From Burkholderiales bacterium (GTDB taxonomy: Bacteria > Pseudomonadota > Gammaproteobacteria > Burkholderiales > Burkholderiaceae_C), in the NCBI GenBank assembly GCA_021414305.1, contig JAIOOS010000022.1, positions 124,001 to 188,000 on the forward strand: a stretch of 64,000 bases of DNA, in the 5' to 3' direction. Both the position numbers and the translations under genes were made by a program. Shown here one piece after another: positions 1 to 12,322 of this stretch (position 1 is its first letter; each line of letters begins with the position of its first letter). The notes beneath the pieces were generated by a model. The model did no database searches. It was not told the origin of the DNA and worked only from the letters and a program-made list of their open reading frames with translations.

Positions 1-1
1 A

Positions 2-739
2 GTGATCAGCGGCACCCAGGACTGGGTCTACGAGCACCTCGGCGCGCTGTTCTGGGTGGTCGAGATCTGGGCGCCGAACAAGGAAGCCGGGATCAACGAG
101 TACAAGTGGGTCGACTGGTACCGCGAGCACCCGGTCGAGGACGACCTCAAGCTCATCAAGTGGAGCGACGAGCACTGCGGCGGCCAGGCGCACGTCGACT
201 GGAAGGCGTTCATGCATCCGCAGCTCGGCCAGGTCGAGATCGGCGGCTGGGACAAGATGAACTACTGGCGCAACCCGCCGCCGCACCTGCGCGAGCGCGA
301 GGCGGCGCGCTTCCCGAAGTGGATGACGAGGATCGCGCTCTCGCTGCCCAGGCTCGAGCTGCTTCGCACCGAGGTGCGCGCCCTCGGGCCCGACACCTGG
401 CGGGTGCGCCTGGCGGTGGCCAACAGCGGCTGGCTGCCGGCCTACGTGACCAAGCGCGCCCTGCAGAGGAAGACGGTGCGCGGCGTGATGTTCGAGATCC
501 ACCTGCCCGAAGGCGACCCCTCGGTCGCGCTGGTGAGCGGCAAGCCGCGCATGGAAGGGCCGCAGCTCGAGGGCCACGCGCCGAAGAACTCGCTCAACGC
601 CTTCCTGCCCAGCCGCGAGGTGACCGCCGACCGCGCCGTCGGCGAGTGGGTGGTGCGCGCGCCGCAGGGAACCCGGCTCGCCCTCAGCGCCCGCGCCGAC
701 CGGGCCGGCGTCGTGCGCGCCGAAGTCATCCTCGACTGA
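2..739 (+). CDS. M14-family zinc carboxypeptidase, C-terminal part (5' truncated by window)
   Basis: The reading frame is open at the left edge, so only the last 245 or so codons are present. The visible N-terminal part has the block DWVYEHLGALFW followed by VEIWAP; in M14 carboxypeptidases the glutamate of the (V/E)E(I/L)W region is the catalytic general base, so this is the end of the peptidase domain. Residues 110-245 form a beta-rich C-terminal extension with no motif I recognise. The zinc ligands (HxxE...H) would lie upstream of the window. A GTG at position 2 opens the visible frame but is unlikely to be the true start. The downstream neighbour is convergent, 27 bases away. Confidence 0.75.
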   Translation: MISGTQDWVYEHLGALFWVVEIWAPNKEAGINEYKWVDWYREHPVEDDLKLIKWSDEHCGGQAHVDWKAFMHPQLGQVEIGGWDKMNYWRNPPPHLREREAARFPKWMTRIALSLPRLELLRTEVRALGPDTWRVRLAVANSGWLPAYVTKRALQRKTVRGVMFEIHLPEGDPSVALVSGKPRMEGPQLEGHAPKNSLNAFLPSREVTADRAVGEWVVRAPQGTRLALSARADRAGVVRAEVILD

Positions 740-766
740 TCGTTCGCCCGGGGTTGCCTCCGGAGG

Positions 767-1780
767 CTAGAACCGGAACCGCACCCCGCCCGCGATGCTG
801 CTGCCCGACGACAGCGACGTCACCTTCTCGTACAGCGCGGCGACGTAGATGTCGGTGCGCTTCGAGAGGAAGTAGTCGTAGGCGAGCGAATAGGTCCGGT
901 CGGTGACGCTCGGCAAGCCGTCGGGCTTCGCGTCCGAGTTGCCGTAGGCCGCGAGGATCAGGCCCTGGCCGATCGGCAGCGCGGCGCCGATCTGCCAGAG
1001 CGTGGTGTGGGTGTTGACCGCCGCGTCGGTCTTGATCCGGCCGAGCTGGCCGTACAGCCGCACCGCCTTGAAGTCGTAGGTCACGCTGGCCTGCACGATC
1101 GTCTGCTGATCGAAGCCCGCGGGCACCGGCAGCGCGCTGTTCTGGATCTTCTCCCACACCAGCGCCGTCGCGAACGGACCGGAGAGGTAGGACATGCTCA
1201 TGCCGTAGTTGTGCCCGTTGTCGAGCACGCCGCCGTTGATCTCGCGGGCGTTGGCGACGAAGTGCACGCGCAGCGGATCGCGCGGGTTGTTGGTGTAGGC
1301 GACCGAGTTGTTCCAGCTCCGGTCGGCCACGACGGCGCCGCCGAAGTACTGCCGGGTGCTCGGCGAGAAGCCGAGCGATTCGCCGAAGGCGTTGAAGGTG
1401 ACGGTGGTCAGGTAGAGCGGCGAGACGTTGCGGCCGAGCACGGTGGTGCCGAACTGGCCCGAGAGGCCGACGTTGGCGTCGCGGCCCCAGAACGCGTCGC
1501 CGCTGCTGCTGCCGATCGCGCCGGTGTCGACGCCGAAGTACGACTCGAGCCGGAACACCGCGCGCATGCCGCCGCCCAGGTCCTCGGTGCCGCGAAAGCC
1601 GAAGTAGCTGCGCGACATGTTGCCGCTGTCGAGCTGCCAGCGGTAGTCGCCGCCCGGCGCTCGGCTGTGGCTGCCCGAAGCGTCGAGCAGTCCGTAGATG
1701 ACGTTGTTCTGCGCCTGGGCATCGAGACTGCAGAGGGTCGCGGCGGCGGCCAGTGCGGCCGCGAAAAACGATCGGAGCAT
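767..1780 (-). CDS. Gram-negative general porin (porin_4 / OmpC-like family)
   Basis: A 337-residue outer-membrane beta-barrel porin. It begins with a signal peptide ([23 protein letters not shown], cleavage likely after AQA), then the typical betaproteobacterial porin opening [11 protein letters not shown] and the block [16 protein letters not shown] near residues 55-70. The last residues end in FRF with a C-terminal phenylalanine, the signal recognised by the BAM complex. I chose the ATG at 1780 because it gives the signal peptide directly; a purine-rich AGAAGA lies just upstream. It should allow passive diffusion of small hydrophilic solutes. Substrate preference cannot be read from sequence. 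Convergent with the M14 peptidase and divergent from the molybdenum hydroxylase genes. Confidence 0.88.
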   Translation of the reverse strand: MLRSFFAAALAAAATLCSLDAQAQNNVIYGLLDASGSHSRAPGGDYRWQLDSGNMSRSYFGFRGTEDLGGGMRAVFRLESYFGVDTGAIGSSSGDAFWGRDANVGLSGQFGTTVLGRNVSPLYLTTVTFNAFGESLGFSPSTRQYFGGAVVADRSWNNSVAYTNNPRDPLRVHFVANAREINGGVLDNGHNYGMSMSYLSGPFATALVWEKIQNSALPVPAGFDQQTIVQASVTYDFKAVRLYGQLGRIKTDAAVNTHTTLWQIGAALPIGQGLILAAYGNSDAKPDGLPSVTDRTYSLAYDYFLSKRTDIYVAALYEKVTSLSSGSSIAGGVRFRF

Positions 1781-1892
1781 GCGTGGAATCTTCTTCCGGC
1801 CTGGGCAGTCGAGGGTGTGGGCGCCGAGCGAAGCGCGGCACGGGGCGTATTCTGGCGCACGGGCACAATCGGCGCCCCGAACAAGGAGAGGC

Positions 1893-2372
1893 GTGGAGAT
1901 CGTTGTCAACGGCGCGTCGCGCGCCCTTCCCGATGCATTGGCCGAGCCGCAGATGCCTTTGCTCTGGGCCCTGCGCGATCTGCTCGGCCTGACCGGCACC
2001 AAGTTCGGCTGCGGCGTCGCCGCCTGCGGCGCCTGCACCGTCCATGTCGACGGCAAGCCGGTTCGCTCCTGCGTCACGCCGCTCGAGTCGGTGCGCGGCA
2101 AGCGCGTCGACACGATCGAGGCGCTCGGCAGCGCCGGGCGGCCGCACCCGCTGCAGCGCGCCTGGGTGCTGCACCAGGTGCCGCAGTGCGGCTATTGCCA
2201 GAGCGGCATGCTGATGGCCGCGGCCGCCCTGCTGGCGACCAATCGCGCGCCCAGCGACGCCGACATCGACGCCGCGATCACCAACATCTGCCGCTGCGGC
2301 ACCTACCCGCGAATCCGCGCCGCCATCCGCGCGGCGGCGAGCGAGCTGCAACGCGCGCCGGCCGGCAAATGA
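1893..2372 (+). CDS. (2Fe-2S)-binding subunit of a molybdenum hydroxylase (IorA/isoquinoline 1-oxidoreductase alpha type)
   Basis: A 159-residue small subunit carrying two [2Fe-2S] clusters. The N-terminal plant-ferredoxin-like half has [16 protein letters not shown] (CxxxxCxxC) and a later Cys in RSCVTP; the C-terminal helical half has CGYCQSGM and [11 protein letters not shown], the second-cluster pattern. It hands electrons out of the molybdopterin subunit encoded next. The start is a GTG preceded by a good AAGGAGAG at 1883-1890; a longer in-frame extension upstream lacks both ribosome site and homology. The stop overlaps the next ATG (ATGA), so the two are translationally coupled. There is no FAD subunit, as in IorAB-type enzymes that pass electrons to a cytochrome or membrane carrier. 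Confidence 0.9.
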   Translation: MEIVVNGASRALPDALAEPQMPLLWALRDLLGLTGTKFGCGVAACGACTVHVDGKPVRSCVTPLESVRGKRVDTIEALGSAGRPHPLQRAWVLHQVPQCGYCQSGMLMAAAALLATNRAPSDADIDAAITNICRCGTYPRIRAAIRAAASELQRAPAGK

Positions 2373-4669
2373 AGCGCCGCGCCCTCCTGCTCAGCGGCCT
2401 GGGCGCCGCTGGCGCCCTGGTGGTCGGCTGGAGCCTGCTGCCGCCGCGCAGCCGGCTCGGCGGCGTCGACAGCCTGCCGGCGGTCGAGGGCGAGGTCGGC
2501 CTGAACGGCTGGATCAAGATCGCCGCCGACGGCGCCGTTCTGCTGGCGATGAATCGCAGCGAGATGGGTCAGGGCGTGCACACCGCCCTGGCGATGCTCG
2601 TCGCCGAGGAGCTGGACGTGGCGCTGGATCGGGTTCGCCTGATACCGGCCGGCCATGACCGGCTTTACGGCAACGTGGCGATGTTCGTTTCCAGCCTGCC
2701 GCTGCATCCCAACGACACCGAGCCCGGCCGCGAGACCTCGGTGGCGCGGAGCGGCCAGTGGGTGGTCGCCAAGGTGGCGCGCGAGCTGGGCATCAACGCC
2801 ACCGGCGGCTCGTCGAGCGTGGTCGACGCCTGGGAGGTGCTGCGCTACGCCGCGGCCACGGCGCGGGCGCAGCTTCTCGGCGCCGCCTCGCTCGCCTGGA
2901 AGCAGCCGGCGAACGAACTCAAGGTCGACAACGGCGTCGTCAGCCATGCCAGCGGCGCGAGCGCGCACTACGGCGAGCTCGCCAGGACGGCCGCGGCGAC
3001 GCCGAGCGGCACGGTGCAGGTCAAGCCGGCGGAGCAATGGCGGTTGATCGGCAAGGCGCTGCCGCGCGTCGACGTCGCCGCCAAGAGCGACGGCTCGGCC
3101 GTCTTCGGCATGGACGTCCGGCCGCCCGGCCTGCTGTTCGCGGCGATCCGTCACTGCCCGATGATCGGCGGCAGCGTCGGCGCGCTCGACGTCGCTGCCG
3201 CGATGAGGCTGCCGGGCGTCGAGCGCGTCGTCCGCCTCGGAACGTATGCCGGCTCGACGGCGGCGCTCGCCGTCGTCGGTGCCACCGGCTGGCACGCCCG
3301 GCGGGGTGCCGAGGCGCTCCAGGTGGAATGGCGGCAACGTCCGGGCGGCGGGCTCGACAGCGCCAGGATCCTGGCCGCGCTCGAACAGCAGGCCCGCGAG
3401 GCCGACGCCACCGGCGGCGGCTTCGCCTTCCACTCGCGCGGCGATGCCGGCGCCGCGATCGATGCCCAGGGCGCGCGCACGGTGCGCCAGGTCTACAGCG
3501 CGCCCTACCTCGCCCACGCGGCGATGGAGCCGATCAACTGCACCGCGCGCGTCGCCGAGGGCAAGGTGGATGTCTGGGTGCCGACGCAGGTGCCGGGCCT
3601 CGCCCGCGCACTCGCCGCCGAGGTCGCCGCCGTGCCGCTCGACGCCGTCAGCGTCCACGTGACCTATCTCGGCGGCGGTTTTGGCCGCCGGCTCGACGTC
3701 GACTTCGTCGGCCAGGCGGTGCGCATCGCCCTCGAGTGCGGCGGCCGGCCGGTGCAGCTCGCCTGGTCGCGCGAGGAAGACATGGGCCACGACTTCTACC
3801 GTCCGGCAGGCGTGGCGGTGCTCAGCGCCGCCCTCGGCGACGACGGAGCGCCGACCGCGCTCAGGATCACCAGCGCCGGCGACGCGATCACGCCGCGCTG
3901 GATCGAGCGCGGCATTCCGCATCTCGCCGGCCCGGTCGATACGCCCGACAAGACGACGAGCGAGGGCCTGTTCGACCAGCTCTACGGCATCGCGAACCAG
4001 CGCATCGCCCACGTCGCGACGAAGAGCGGCGTGCCCGTCGGCTACTGGCGCTCGGTCGGCCATTCGCACAACGCCTTCTTCAGCGAGTCGTTCATCGACG
4101 AGCTCGCGCAGGAGGCGAAGCAGGACCCGGTCGCCTACCGCCTGGCGATGCTGAAGGAAGCGCCGCGGCATCGGGCCGTGCTGCTGCTCGCGGCGCAGAA
4201 GGCCGGCTGGCCCGGCCATGGCGCGGCGCAGGCCCTGGCGCCGGGCCGGGCGCGCGGCGTCGCCCTGCACGAGAGCTTCGGCAGCATCGTCGCCCAGGTT
4301 GTCGAGGCGTCGATCGAAGGCGGTATGCCGCGCGTGCACCGGGTCGTCTGCGCCGCCGACATCGGCGTCGTGGTCAACCCCGGCATCGTCGCCCAGCAGC
4401 TGGAAAGCGCGGTGATCTTCGCGCTCGGCGCCGCGCTTTTCGGCAGGATCGACATCGAAGGCGGCGTCGTCCGGCAGACCAACTTTCCGAGTTACCGCGT
4501 GTCTCGCCTCGCCGACTCGCCGCGGATCGAGACCCACCTCGTCGCCAGCACGCGCCCGCCGGGCGGCGTCGGCGAGATCGGCACGCCGCCCCTCGCGCCT
4601 GCGCTGGCGAACGCACTGTTCGCGCTCACCGGCAAACGGCTGCGGGCGCTGCCGCTGGTCCTCGCCTGA
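2369..4669 (+). CDS. Molybdopterin-binding large subunit of an IorB-type aldehyde/N-heterocycle hydroxylase, Tat-exported
   Basis: A 766-residue catalytic subunit of the xanthine dehydrogenase superfamily, IorB branch. The N-terminus [21 protein letters not shown] is a twin-arginine-type signal/anchor, so the complex acts in the periplasm. Further in are [20 protein letters not shown], the cofactor-contacting GGGFGRR (about residue 434) and, near the C-terminus, [10 protein letters not shown], whose Glu is the base that starts hydroxylation in this family. The substrate could be an aldehyde or an N-heterocycle; sequence alone does not decide. Neither a c-type cytochrome nor an XdhC-like maturation factor sits in the window, so electron acceptor and assembly factors must be elsewhere. 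Coupled to the [2Fe-2S] subunit by ATGA. Confidence 0.88.
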   Translation: MKRRALLLSGLGAAGALVVGWSLLPPRSRLGGVDSLPAVEGEVGLNGWIKIAADGAVLLAMNRSEMGQGVHTALAMLVAEELDVALDRVRLIPAGHDRLYGNVAMFVSSLPLHPNDTEPGRETSVARSGQWVVAKVARELGINATGGSSSVVDAWEVLRYAAATARAQLLGAASLAWKQPANELKVDNGVVSHASGASAHYGELARTAAATPSGTVQVKPAEQWRLIGKALPRVDVAAKSDGSAVFGMDVRPPGLLFAAIRHCPMIGGSVGALDVAAAMRLPGVERVVRLGTYAGSTAALAVVGATGWHARRGAEALQVEWRQRPGGGLDSARILAALEQQAREADATGGGFAFHSRGDAGAAIDAQGARTVRQVYSAPYLAHAAMEPINCTARVAEGKVDVWVPTQVPGLARALAAEVAAVPLDAVSVHVTYLGGGFGRRLDVDFVGQAVRIALECGGRPVQLAWSREEDMGHDFYRPAGVAVLSAALGDDGAPTALRITSAGDAITPRWIERGIPHLAGPVDTPDKTTSEGLFDQLYGIANQRIAHVATKSGVPVGYWRSVGHSHNAFFSESFIDELAQEAKQDPVAYRLAMLKEAPRHRAVLLLAAQKAGWPGHGAAQALAPGRARGVALHESFGSIVAQVVEASIEGGMPRVHRVVCAADIGVVVNPGIVAQQLESAVIFALGAALFGRIDIEGGVVRQTNFPSYRVSRLADSPRIETHLVASTRPPGGVGEIGTPPLAPALANALFALTGKRLRALPLVLA

Positions 4670-4688
4670 CGGCGCGCGGCCGCCGCCC

Positions 4689-7595
4689 TCAGACCGAGTC
4701 GACCGTTTCCGGCCCGGGCGCCTTGCGCACGTGCCGCGCCAGCGTCCGGCGCAGCTTGGGCATGTCGATCGGCTTGGTCAGGAAGTCGTTCATGCCGGCG
4801 GCGAGCGCGAGGTCGCGCTCCGAGACCAGCGCCGCAGCGGTGAGGGCGATGATGGGCAGCGTGCCCGCGTCCCAGGCCTTGCGCAGCTCGATCGCCGCCT
4901 CGTGGCCACTCATCACCGGCATCTGCACGTCCATGAGGACGAGGTCGAACGGATGGCCGCGCCGCGCCGCCTCGTGCACCGCCTCGATCGCGGCGCGTCC
5001 ATCGCGCGCCTCGGCGACGTTCACGCCCCATTGCGTCAGCGTCGCCGCGGCGATCATCATGTTCACCGGGTTGTCCTCGACCAGCAGGATCCGTGCGTGG
5101 CGCAGCCGCGCGTTCTCGCTCGCCTCGCTGGCGAGCGATTCGCCGGGCAGCACCGCAGGCGGCAACGGCAGCTCGGCCCAGAAGGTGCTGCCTGCGCCGG
5201 CGCGGGTCTCGACGCCGACCTCGCCGCCCATCAGGCGGGCGAGCTGGCGACAGATCGACAGGCCCAGGCCGGTGCCGCCGAAACGGCGCGTGGTCGAGGA
5301 ATCGCCTTGCGAGAACGGCTGGAACAGCAGCGGCAGGAGCTCGGCGTCGACGCCGCCGCCGCTGTCGGCCACGGCCAGCCGGACCGCGCCCGGCGCCCCC
5401 GGCGTCGCCATGATGCGGATGCCGCCCTCGGCGGTGAATTTGACCGCGTTGGTGATGAAGTTGCCGAGGATCTGGCGAATCCGCACCGGGTCGCCGGTCA
5501 CGACCGAGCCGAGCCCGGCATCGATCTCGAGCGCCAGCGTCAGGCCCTTGGCGTCGGTGATCGGCCGGTACGAGGCCTGCACCGCCGTCAACAGCTCGCG
5601 CAGGTCGAAGGCACTCGCCTCGAGCGTGAACTTGCCGGCTTCGATCTTCGAGAAGTCGAGGATGTCGGAGAGGATGCCTTCAAGCCCCTGCGCGCAGGCG
5701 AGGATCTGCTCGAGATGGAGCTTGCGCGCCTCGGGCGCGAGCGTCTCGGACAGGGCGAGCCGCGCCAGGCCGAGCAGGCCGTTGAGGGGCGTGCGGATCT
5801 CGTGGCTGGTGTTGGCGAGGAACGCGCTCTTGGCCCGGCTCGCCGCCTCGGCGGCGTCGCGCGCGGCAGCGAGCGCGGCGTCGAGGCGGCGCCGCTCGGT
5901 CACGTCGTCTGCGATCCAGATCGTGCCGCCCTCGCCGGGTCGTTCGGGGTCGACGGCCTGGCCGAGCAGGCGGCACCAGAAGCGGCTGCCGTCCTGCTTC
6001 TTCATCTCGCGCTCGGTCTGGAACGACTCGCCGGCGGCGAGCAGCGGGCCCGCGACCTTGCCGATCTCGGCGTAGTCGGCATCGTCGATCCAGACCGCGG
6101 CTCCCGGCTGGCCGCGCAGCTCGCCCGCGGGCCAGCCGAAGATCGCCTCGAAGCGCGGATTGGCCTGGACGAAGCGACGGTCGCGCGTGAGGGCGATGCC
6201 GATCGACGCGCGCTCGAAGATCGCCGCGTGCTCGAGCCGGGTCTGCTCCGCTGCGGTGACGTCGCGCGCGTTGACGACCACGTAGTCGCGCCGGTCCATG
6301 GTGAACAGCGCCGCCGAGATCAGCACCGAGGCGATCCGGCCCGAGCGGGTGGCGATGCGCGCCGGCATGTCCTCGATGCGGCCCACGCTGTCGAGCGCGG
6401 CGCGCAGGCGGCAGGGATCGCTCGGGTTGTGCCAGAGGCCGAGCTCGTCGGCGGTATGGCCGACCACGTCCTCGACGGCGTGGCCGGTGAGGCGCGAGAA
6501 CGCGGCATTGGCGAGCGTCATGCGGCCGCTGTCGCTTTCGTAGAGCGTGATGCAGTCGGGGCTTGTCGCGAACAGCTGCGACAGCATCGCTTCCGAGCGG
6601 CGCAGCGCCGCCTCGGCGGCGAGCCGCGCGGTGATGTCGAACATGATGGACAGCGTCGCCGGTCCGCCGGCGGCATCGACCCGCACGCCGGTCGCCTGCA
6701 CGCTGATCGGCCGGCCGTCGACGGTGCGGGCGTGGAAGTCGCGCACCGGCACGCCTTCTCCGACCGGCAGCAGCTCGAGCTGGGCGATCCGGTCGAGCGC
6801 TCGCTGCCGCGATTCGCCCGGCGGATGCAGGTCGGCCATGCGGATGCCGCGCATCGCCTCGGCATCGACGAAGCCGAACAGGCGCGCCGCCGACGGATTG
6901 GCGTCGAAGACGATGCCGTGGCGGTGCAGGAAGATCGGCGAGGGGGAGCTCTCGAACAGCTCGCGGTAGCGCGTCTCGCTGGCAGCGAAGGCGCGCTGGG
7001 CACGGATCTCGTCGGTCACGTCGCGGGCGACGCCGCGGTAGCCGTCGAACACGCCCTCCGGCGTGCGCCGCGGCTCGCCGCTGATGCTGTGCAGGCGGAC
7101 CCGGCCCTGCGAGTCGCGCATGCGCACGATCAGGCCGGCGAACGGCCGATGCGCCTCGAGGTCGGCGCGGTGCCGGTCGATCTGCGCCTCGCTCATGCCG
7201 ATGTCGGGAATCTCCCAGAGGGCCCGGCCGAGGCGCTGCGCGAGCACCGCCGGATCGACCGGGGTGCCCGAGTCGGAGAGGTAAGTGAAGCGGAACTCGC
7301 GGTCCTGCTCCCAGTACCAGTCGGCCACCAGGCGCAGCGCCTCGCGCGATTGCCGGGCGAGCTGCTCGGCGTCGCGCAGGCGCCGGCCGAGTACGCGCAC
7401 GGCAAGCGCGCTGGCGACCAGCGCCGCCCCGGAAGCCAGCGCGATCGCGCCCAGGCCATGGCCGGCGGCGCCGCCCACGCCGAGCAGCAGGCCGAGCACG
7501 GCCGCGGCGAGCACCGCCGCCGCCACGCCGACCACCGCGAGGGCCGGAAACGGCGCGCGCGGGACGGGTTCTTTCCGTTCCGGCGCCGCTGCCAT
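4689..7595 (-). CDS. Membrane hybrid sensor histidine kinase with four PAS modules and a C-terminal receiver
   Basis: A 968-residue hybrid kinase. Two transmembrane helices (about 18-42 and 47-67) leave almost no periplasmic loop. Then come four PAS/PAC modules (roughly 85-195, 205-320, 335-455, 460-580), the last ending in TIWIADDVTERRR. The dimerisation box NTSHEIRTPLNG puts the phosphoacceptor at His598; the ATPase domain follows (N box LGNFITNAVKF, G box FGGTGLGLSICRQ). The receiver has LVEDNP and LMDVQMP with phosphoacceptor Asp889. No output domain or Hpt is encoded next to it, so phosphate must travel to an unlinked partner. It starts 9 bases after pyrF, with GGAAGGA before the ATG, and probably shares the purB-pyrF transcript. 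The multiple PAS modules suggest cytosolic sensing. Confidence 0.9.
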   Translation of the reverse strand: MAAAPERKEPVPRAPFPALAVVGVAAAVLAAAVLGLLLGVGGAAGHGLGAIALASGAALVASALAVRVLGRRLRDAEQLARQSREALRLVADWYWEQDREFRFTYLSDSGTPVDPAVLAQRLGRALWEIPDIGMSEAQIDRHRADLEAHRPFAGLIVRMRDSQGRVRLHSISGEPRRTPEGVFDGYRGVARDVTDEIRAQRAFAASETRYRELFESSPSPIFLHRHGIVFDANPSAARLFGFVDAEAMRGIRMADLHPPGESRQRALDRIAQLELLPVGEGVPVRDFHARTVDGRPISVQATGVRVDAAGGPATLSIMFDITARLAAEAALRRSEAMLSQLFATSPDCITLYESDSGRMTLANAAFSRLTGHAVEDVVGHTADELGLWHNPSDPCRLRAALDSVGRIEDMPARIATRSGRIASVLISAALFTMDRRDYVVVNARDVTAAEQTRLEHAAIFERASIGIALTRDRRFVQANPRFEAIFGWPAGELRGQPGAAVWIDDADYAEIGKVAGPLLAAGESFQTEREMKKQDGSRFWCRLLGQAVDPERPGEGGTIWIADDVTERRRLDAALAAARDAAEAASRAKSAFLANTSHEIRTPLNGLLGLARLALSETLAPEARKLHLEQILACAQGLEGILSDILDFSKIEAGKFTLEASAFDLRELLTAVQASYRPITDAKGLTLALEIDAGLGSVVTGDPVRIRQILGNFITNAVKFTAEGGIRIMATPGAPGAVRLAVADSGGGVDAELLPLLFQPFSQGDSSTTRRFGGTGLGLSICRQLARLMGGEVGVETRAGAGSTFWAELPLPPAVLPGESLASEASENARLRHARILLVEDNPVNMMIAAATLTQWGVNVAEARDGRAAIEAVHEAARRGHPFDLVLMDVQMPVMSGHEAAIELRKAWDAGTLPIIALTAAALVSERDLALAAGMNDFLTKPIDMPKLRRTLARHVRKAPGPETVDSV

Positions 7596-7604
7596 TCCTT
7601 CCGA

Positions 7605-9874
<2,270 letters not shown>

Positions 9875-9960
9875 TTATCGGCTGGCCCTAGAATCATTTC
9901 GACACCGCGAGATCTGGCAAAGCGGAACTAGTAGAACTCTGGAAAGCGGCAAGTCGACCC

Positions 9961-10572
9961 ATGAAGCTGATCGGTTCCCTCGCGAGTCCGTACGTGCGCA
10001 AGGTGCGCGTCGTCATGGCCGAGAAGAAGCTCGACTACCAGTTCGAAAGCGAGGACGTCTGGGGCAGCGACGCCATCCTCGCCTCGAATCCCCTCGGCAA
10101 GGTTCCCTGCCTGGTGATGGAGGGCGGCGAGGCGGTGTTCGATTCGCGGGTGATCGTCGAGTACCTCGACGCCCGCTCGCCGCTCGCCCGCCTGATTCCC
10201 GAGCCGAACCGCGAGCGCACCGAGGTGCGCACCTGGGAGGCGCTCGCCGACGGCATGATCGACGCCGCGATCCTCGCCCGCCTCGAGGCGAACTGGCCGG
10301 GCCGCAGCGCCGAGCAGCGCAGCCAGGCCTGGATCGACCGGCAGATGAAGAAGATCGACGCCTCGCTCGAGGCGATATCGACCGGCCTCGCGGAGAAGCC
10401 CTGGTGCAGCGGCATCCACATGACGCTCGCCGACATCGCCGTCGGCTGCGCGCTCGGCTACCTGGCGTTCCGCTTCCCGCAGATCGCCTGGCGCGAGCGG
10501 CCGAACCTGGCCCGCCTCGCCGACAAGATGAACGCTCGCCAGAGCTTCGTCGACACCGCTCCCCCCGCCTGA
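9961..10572 (+). CDS. Glutathione S-transferase, YibF-like
   Basis: A 203-residue soluble GST. The N-terminal thioredoxin-fold half opens with MKLIGSLASPYVRKVRVV and has NPLGKVPCLV, with the conserved cis-proline, and FDSRVIVEYLD, which binds the gamma-glutamyl part of glutathione. The all-helical C-terminal half contains TLADIAVGCALGYLAFR. The pattern resembles E. coli YibF, including the SPxVRK active-site region with Ser in place of Tyr/Cys. Physiological substrate unknown. Divergent from purB and convergent with the GltS-like gene. Confidence 0.88.
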   Translation: MKLIGSLASPYVRKVRVVMAEKKLDYQFESEDVWGSDAILASNPLGKVPCLVMEGGEAVFDSRVIVEYLDARSPLARLIPEPNRERTEVRTWEALADGMIDAAILARLEANWPGRSAEQRSQAWIDRQMKKIDASLEAISTGLAEKPWCSGIHMTLADIAVGCALGYLAFRFPQIAWRERPNLARLADKMNARQSFVDTAPPA

Positions 10573-10593
10573 GCGGCACCCGCGCCGCGAGCC

Positions 10594-12243
10594 CTAGGCC
10601 GCCACCTTCACGGGTGCGGGCGGGTTGGCGCTGAAGCTGCGCGCGCTGGCCATCGGCCAGTAGGTGCGGAACACCTGCAGGTTCGATTCGCCGTCGAGCA
10701 GCTCGCCGGTCTTCACGAACGGCAACAGGTTGGAGAGCAGCTTGACGCCGTGCTCGGAGTTGCGCCGCACGATGTGGTCGGCGGTGATGCCGGCCGGGTC
10801 GTCGAGCCCCGACGCCTGCACCAGCTCCTTCAGCGCCATCAGCGTGTTCTGGTGGAAGTGGTAGACGCGGTCGGCCTTGGTCGGCACGTCGAGCGCCTTC
10901 ATCCGCTGCGGGTCCTGCGTCGTCACGCCGGTCGGGCAGGCGCCGGTGTGGCAGGTCTGCGCCTGGATGCAGCCGAGCGCGAACATGAAGCCGCGCGCGG
11001 CGTTGCACCAGTCGGCGCCGAGCGCGAGCATGCGCGCGATGTCGAAGGCGCTGACCACCTTGCCGGCGCAACCGAGCTTGATCTTCTTGCGCAGGTCGAG
11101 GCCGACCAGCGTGTTGTGCACCAGCAGCAGCCCCTCCTGCAGCGGCGCGCCGACGTGGTCGGTGAACTCGAGGGGCGCCGCGCCGGTGCCGCCCTCGGCG
11201 CCGTCGACGACGATGAAGTCGGGCGTGATGCCGGTTTCCTGCATCGCCTTGGCGATGCCGAACCATTCCCACACGTGGCCGATGCAGAGCTTGAAGCCGG
11301 TCGGCTTGCCGCCCGAGAGCTCGCGCAGCTTCTCGATGAAATGCATCATCTCGATCGGCGTCTTGAAGGCGCCGTGCGAGGCCGGCGAGACGCAGTCGAC
11401 CCAGGGCTGGACATGGCGCGCCTCGGCGATCTCGAGCGTCACCTTCGGCCCCGGCAGCACGCCGCCGTGGCCGGGCTTGGCGCCCTGCGAGAGCTTGAGC
11501 TCGATCATCTTCACCTGCGGGTCCCGGGCGTTGGCGGTGAAGCGTTCCTCGCTGAACGAGCCGTCCTCGTTGCAGCAGCCGAAGTAGCCCGAGCCGATCT
11601 CCCAGATCAGGTCGCCGCCGTGCACCCGGTGATGCCGGCTGATCGAGCCTTCGCCGGTGTCGTGCGCGAAGTTGCCGCGCCTGGCGCCGGCATTCAGGGC
11701 GAGGATCGCGTTCGCGGAGAGCGAGCCGAAGCTCATGGCCGAGATGTTGAAGATGCTCGCGTTGTACGGCTGCGCGCGGCCGGCGCCGATCAGGACGCGA
11801 AAGTCGTGCGTTTTCAGCAGCGTGGGCTGCAGCGAGTGGTTGATCCACTCGTAGCCGACCGCGCCCACGTCCATCTGCGTGCCGAACGGCCGCTTGTCGG
11901 AGTCGCCCTTGGCGCGCTGGTAGACGAGCGAGCGCTGCTGGCGCGAAAACGGCGCGGCGTCGCGATCGTCCTCGATGAAGTACTGGCGCATTTCCGGCCG
12001 GATGAACTCGAGCAGGAAGCGCAGGTGGCCGATCACCGGGTAGTTGCGCAGGATCGCGTGCCGCGCCTGCATCACGTCGCGCAGGCCGGTCAGCGCCAGG
12101 ACACCGAAGCCGACAGCCAGCCAGAGGTCCAGGCCCATCCGCAGCCAGGCGAAAAGGCTGGCGGCGAAGCCGACGATGCACAGCGCCCAGACGGCATAGC
12201 GGATCGGCAGGTACTGGTCGAGCTTGCTGAGCCAGGCGAACAT
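10594..12243 (-). CDS. Membrane-anchored FMN-binding glutamate-synthase-domain protein
   Basis: A 549-residue protein matching the synthase (alpha domain 2) part of glutamate synthase large subunits but without the glutamine amidotransferase domain. Two N-terminal membrane helices (about 15-58) precede the TIM-barrel domain. FMN-site segments include GGVLPGPKVT and DGAEGGTGAAPLEF; the 3Fe-4S pattern is CIQAQTCHTGAC (Cys-x5-Cys-x4-Cys). In related stand-alone proteins the reaction and electron donor are often undefined, so I do not assign glutamate synthase activity. No beta (GltD) subunit lies nearby. It trails the hydrolase-glutaminase-MFS group by 79 bases; the glutaminase neighbour hints at glutamine/glutamate metabolism, but that is inference. 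Confidence 0.85.
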   Translation of the reverse strand: MFAWLSKLDQYLPIRYAVWALCIVGFAASLFAWLRMGLDLWLAVGFGVLALTGLRDVMQARHAILRNYPVIGHLRFLLEFIRPEMRQYFIEDDRDAAPFSRQQRSLVYQRAKGDSDKRPFGTQMDVGAVGYEWINHSLQPTLLKTHDFRVLIGAGRAQPYNASIFNISAMSFGSLSANAILALNAGARRGNFAHDTGEGSISRHHRVHGGDLIWEIGSGYFGCCNEDGSFSEERFTANARDPQVKMIELKLSQGAKPGHGGVLPGPKVTLEIAEARHVQPWVDCVSPASHGAFKTPIEMMHFIEKLRELSGGKPTGFKLCIGHVWEWFGIAKAMQETGITPDFIVVDGAEGGTGAAPLEFTDHVGAPLQEGLLLVHNTLVGLDLRKKIKLGCAGKVVSAFDIARMLALGADWCNAARGFMFALGCIQAQTCHTGACPTGVTTQDPQRMKALDVPTKADRVYHFHQNTLMALKELVQASGLDDPAGITADHIVRRNSEHGVKLLSNLLPFVKTGELLDGESNLQVFRTYWPMASARSFSANPPAPVKVAA

Positions 12244-12322
12244 GGGCGCTCCTCCCTCGGGCGTGGCGCGATGGTAGACCTGGCCCCCCGGCCGGATCGT
12301 CGTGGAAAGCGTGAAGGTGTTG

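Noticed and set aside
756..767. Perfect 12-base palindrome GCCTCC/GGAGGC as a two-way terminator between the M14 and porin genes
   Set aside because: It has no loop and no T run on either side, so a hairpin is unlikely; left unannotated.
1698..1892. N-terminal extension of the [2Fe-2S] subunit
   Set aside because: It overlaps the porin start and promoter region and has no homology; the GTG at 1893 has a good ribosome site and the family N-terminus.
2303..4537. Long open frame antisense to the molybdopterin subunit gene
   Set aside because: It mirrors the GC-rich codon structure of the real gene, is rich in Arg/Ala/Gly/His and has no recognisable motif.
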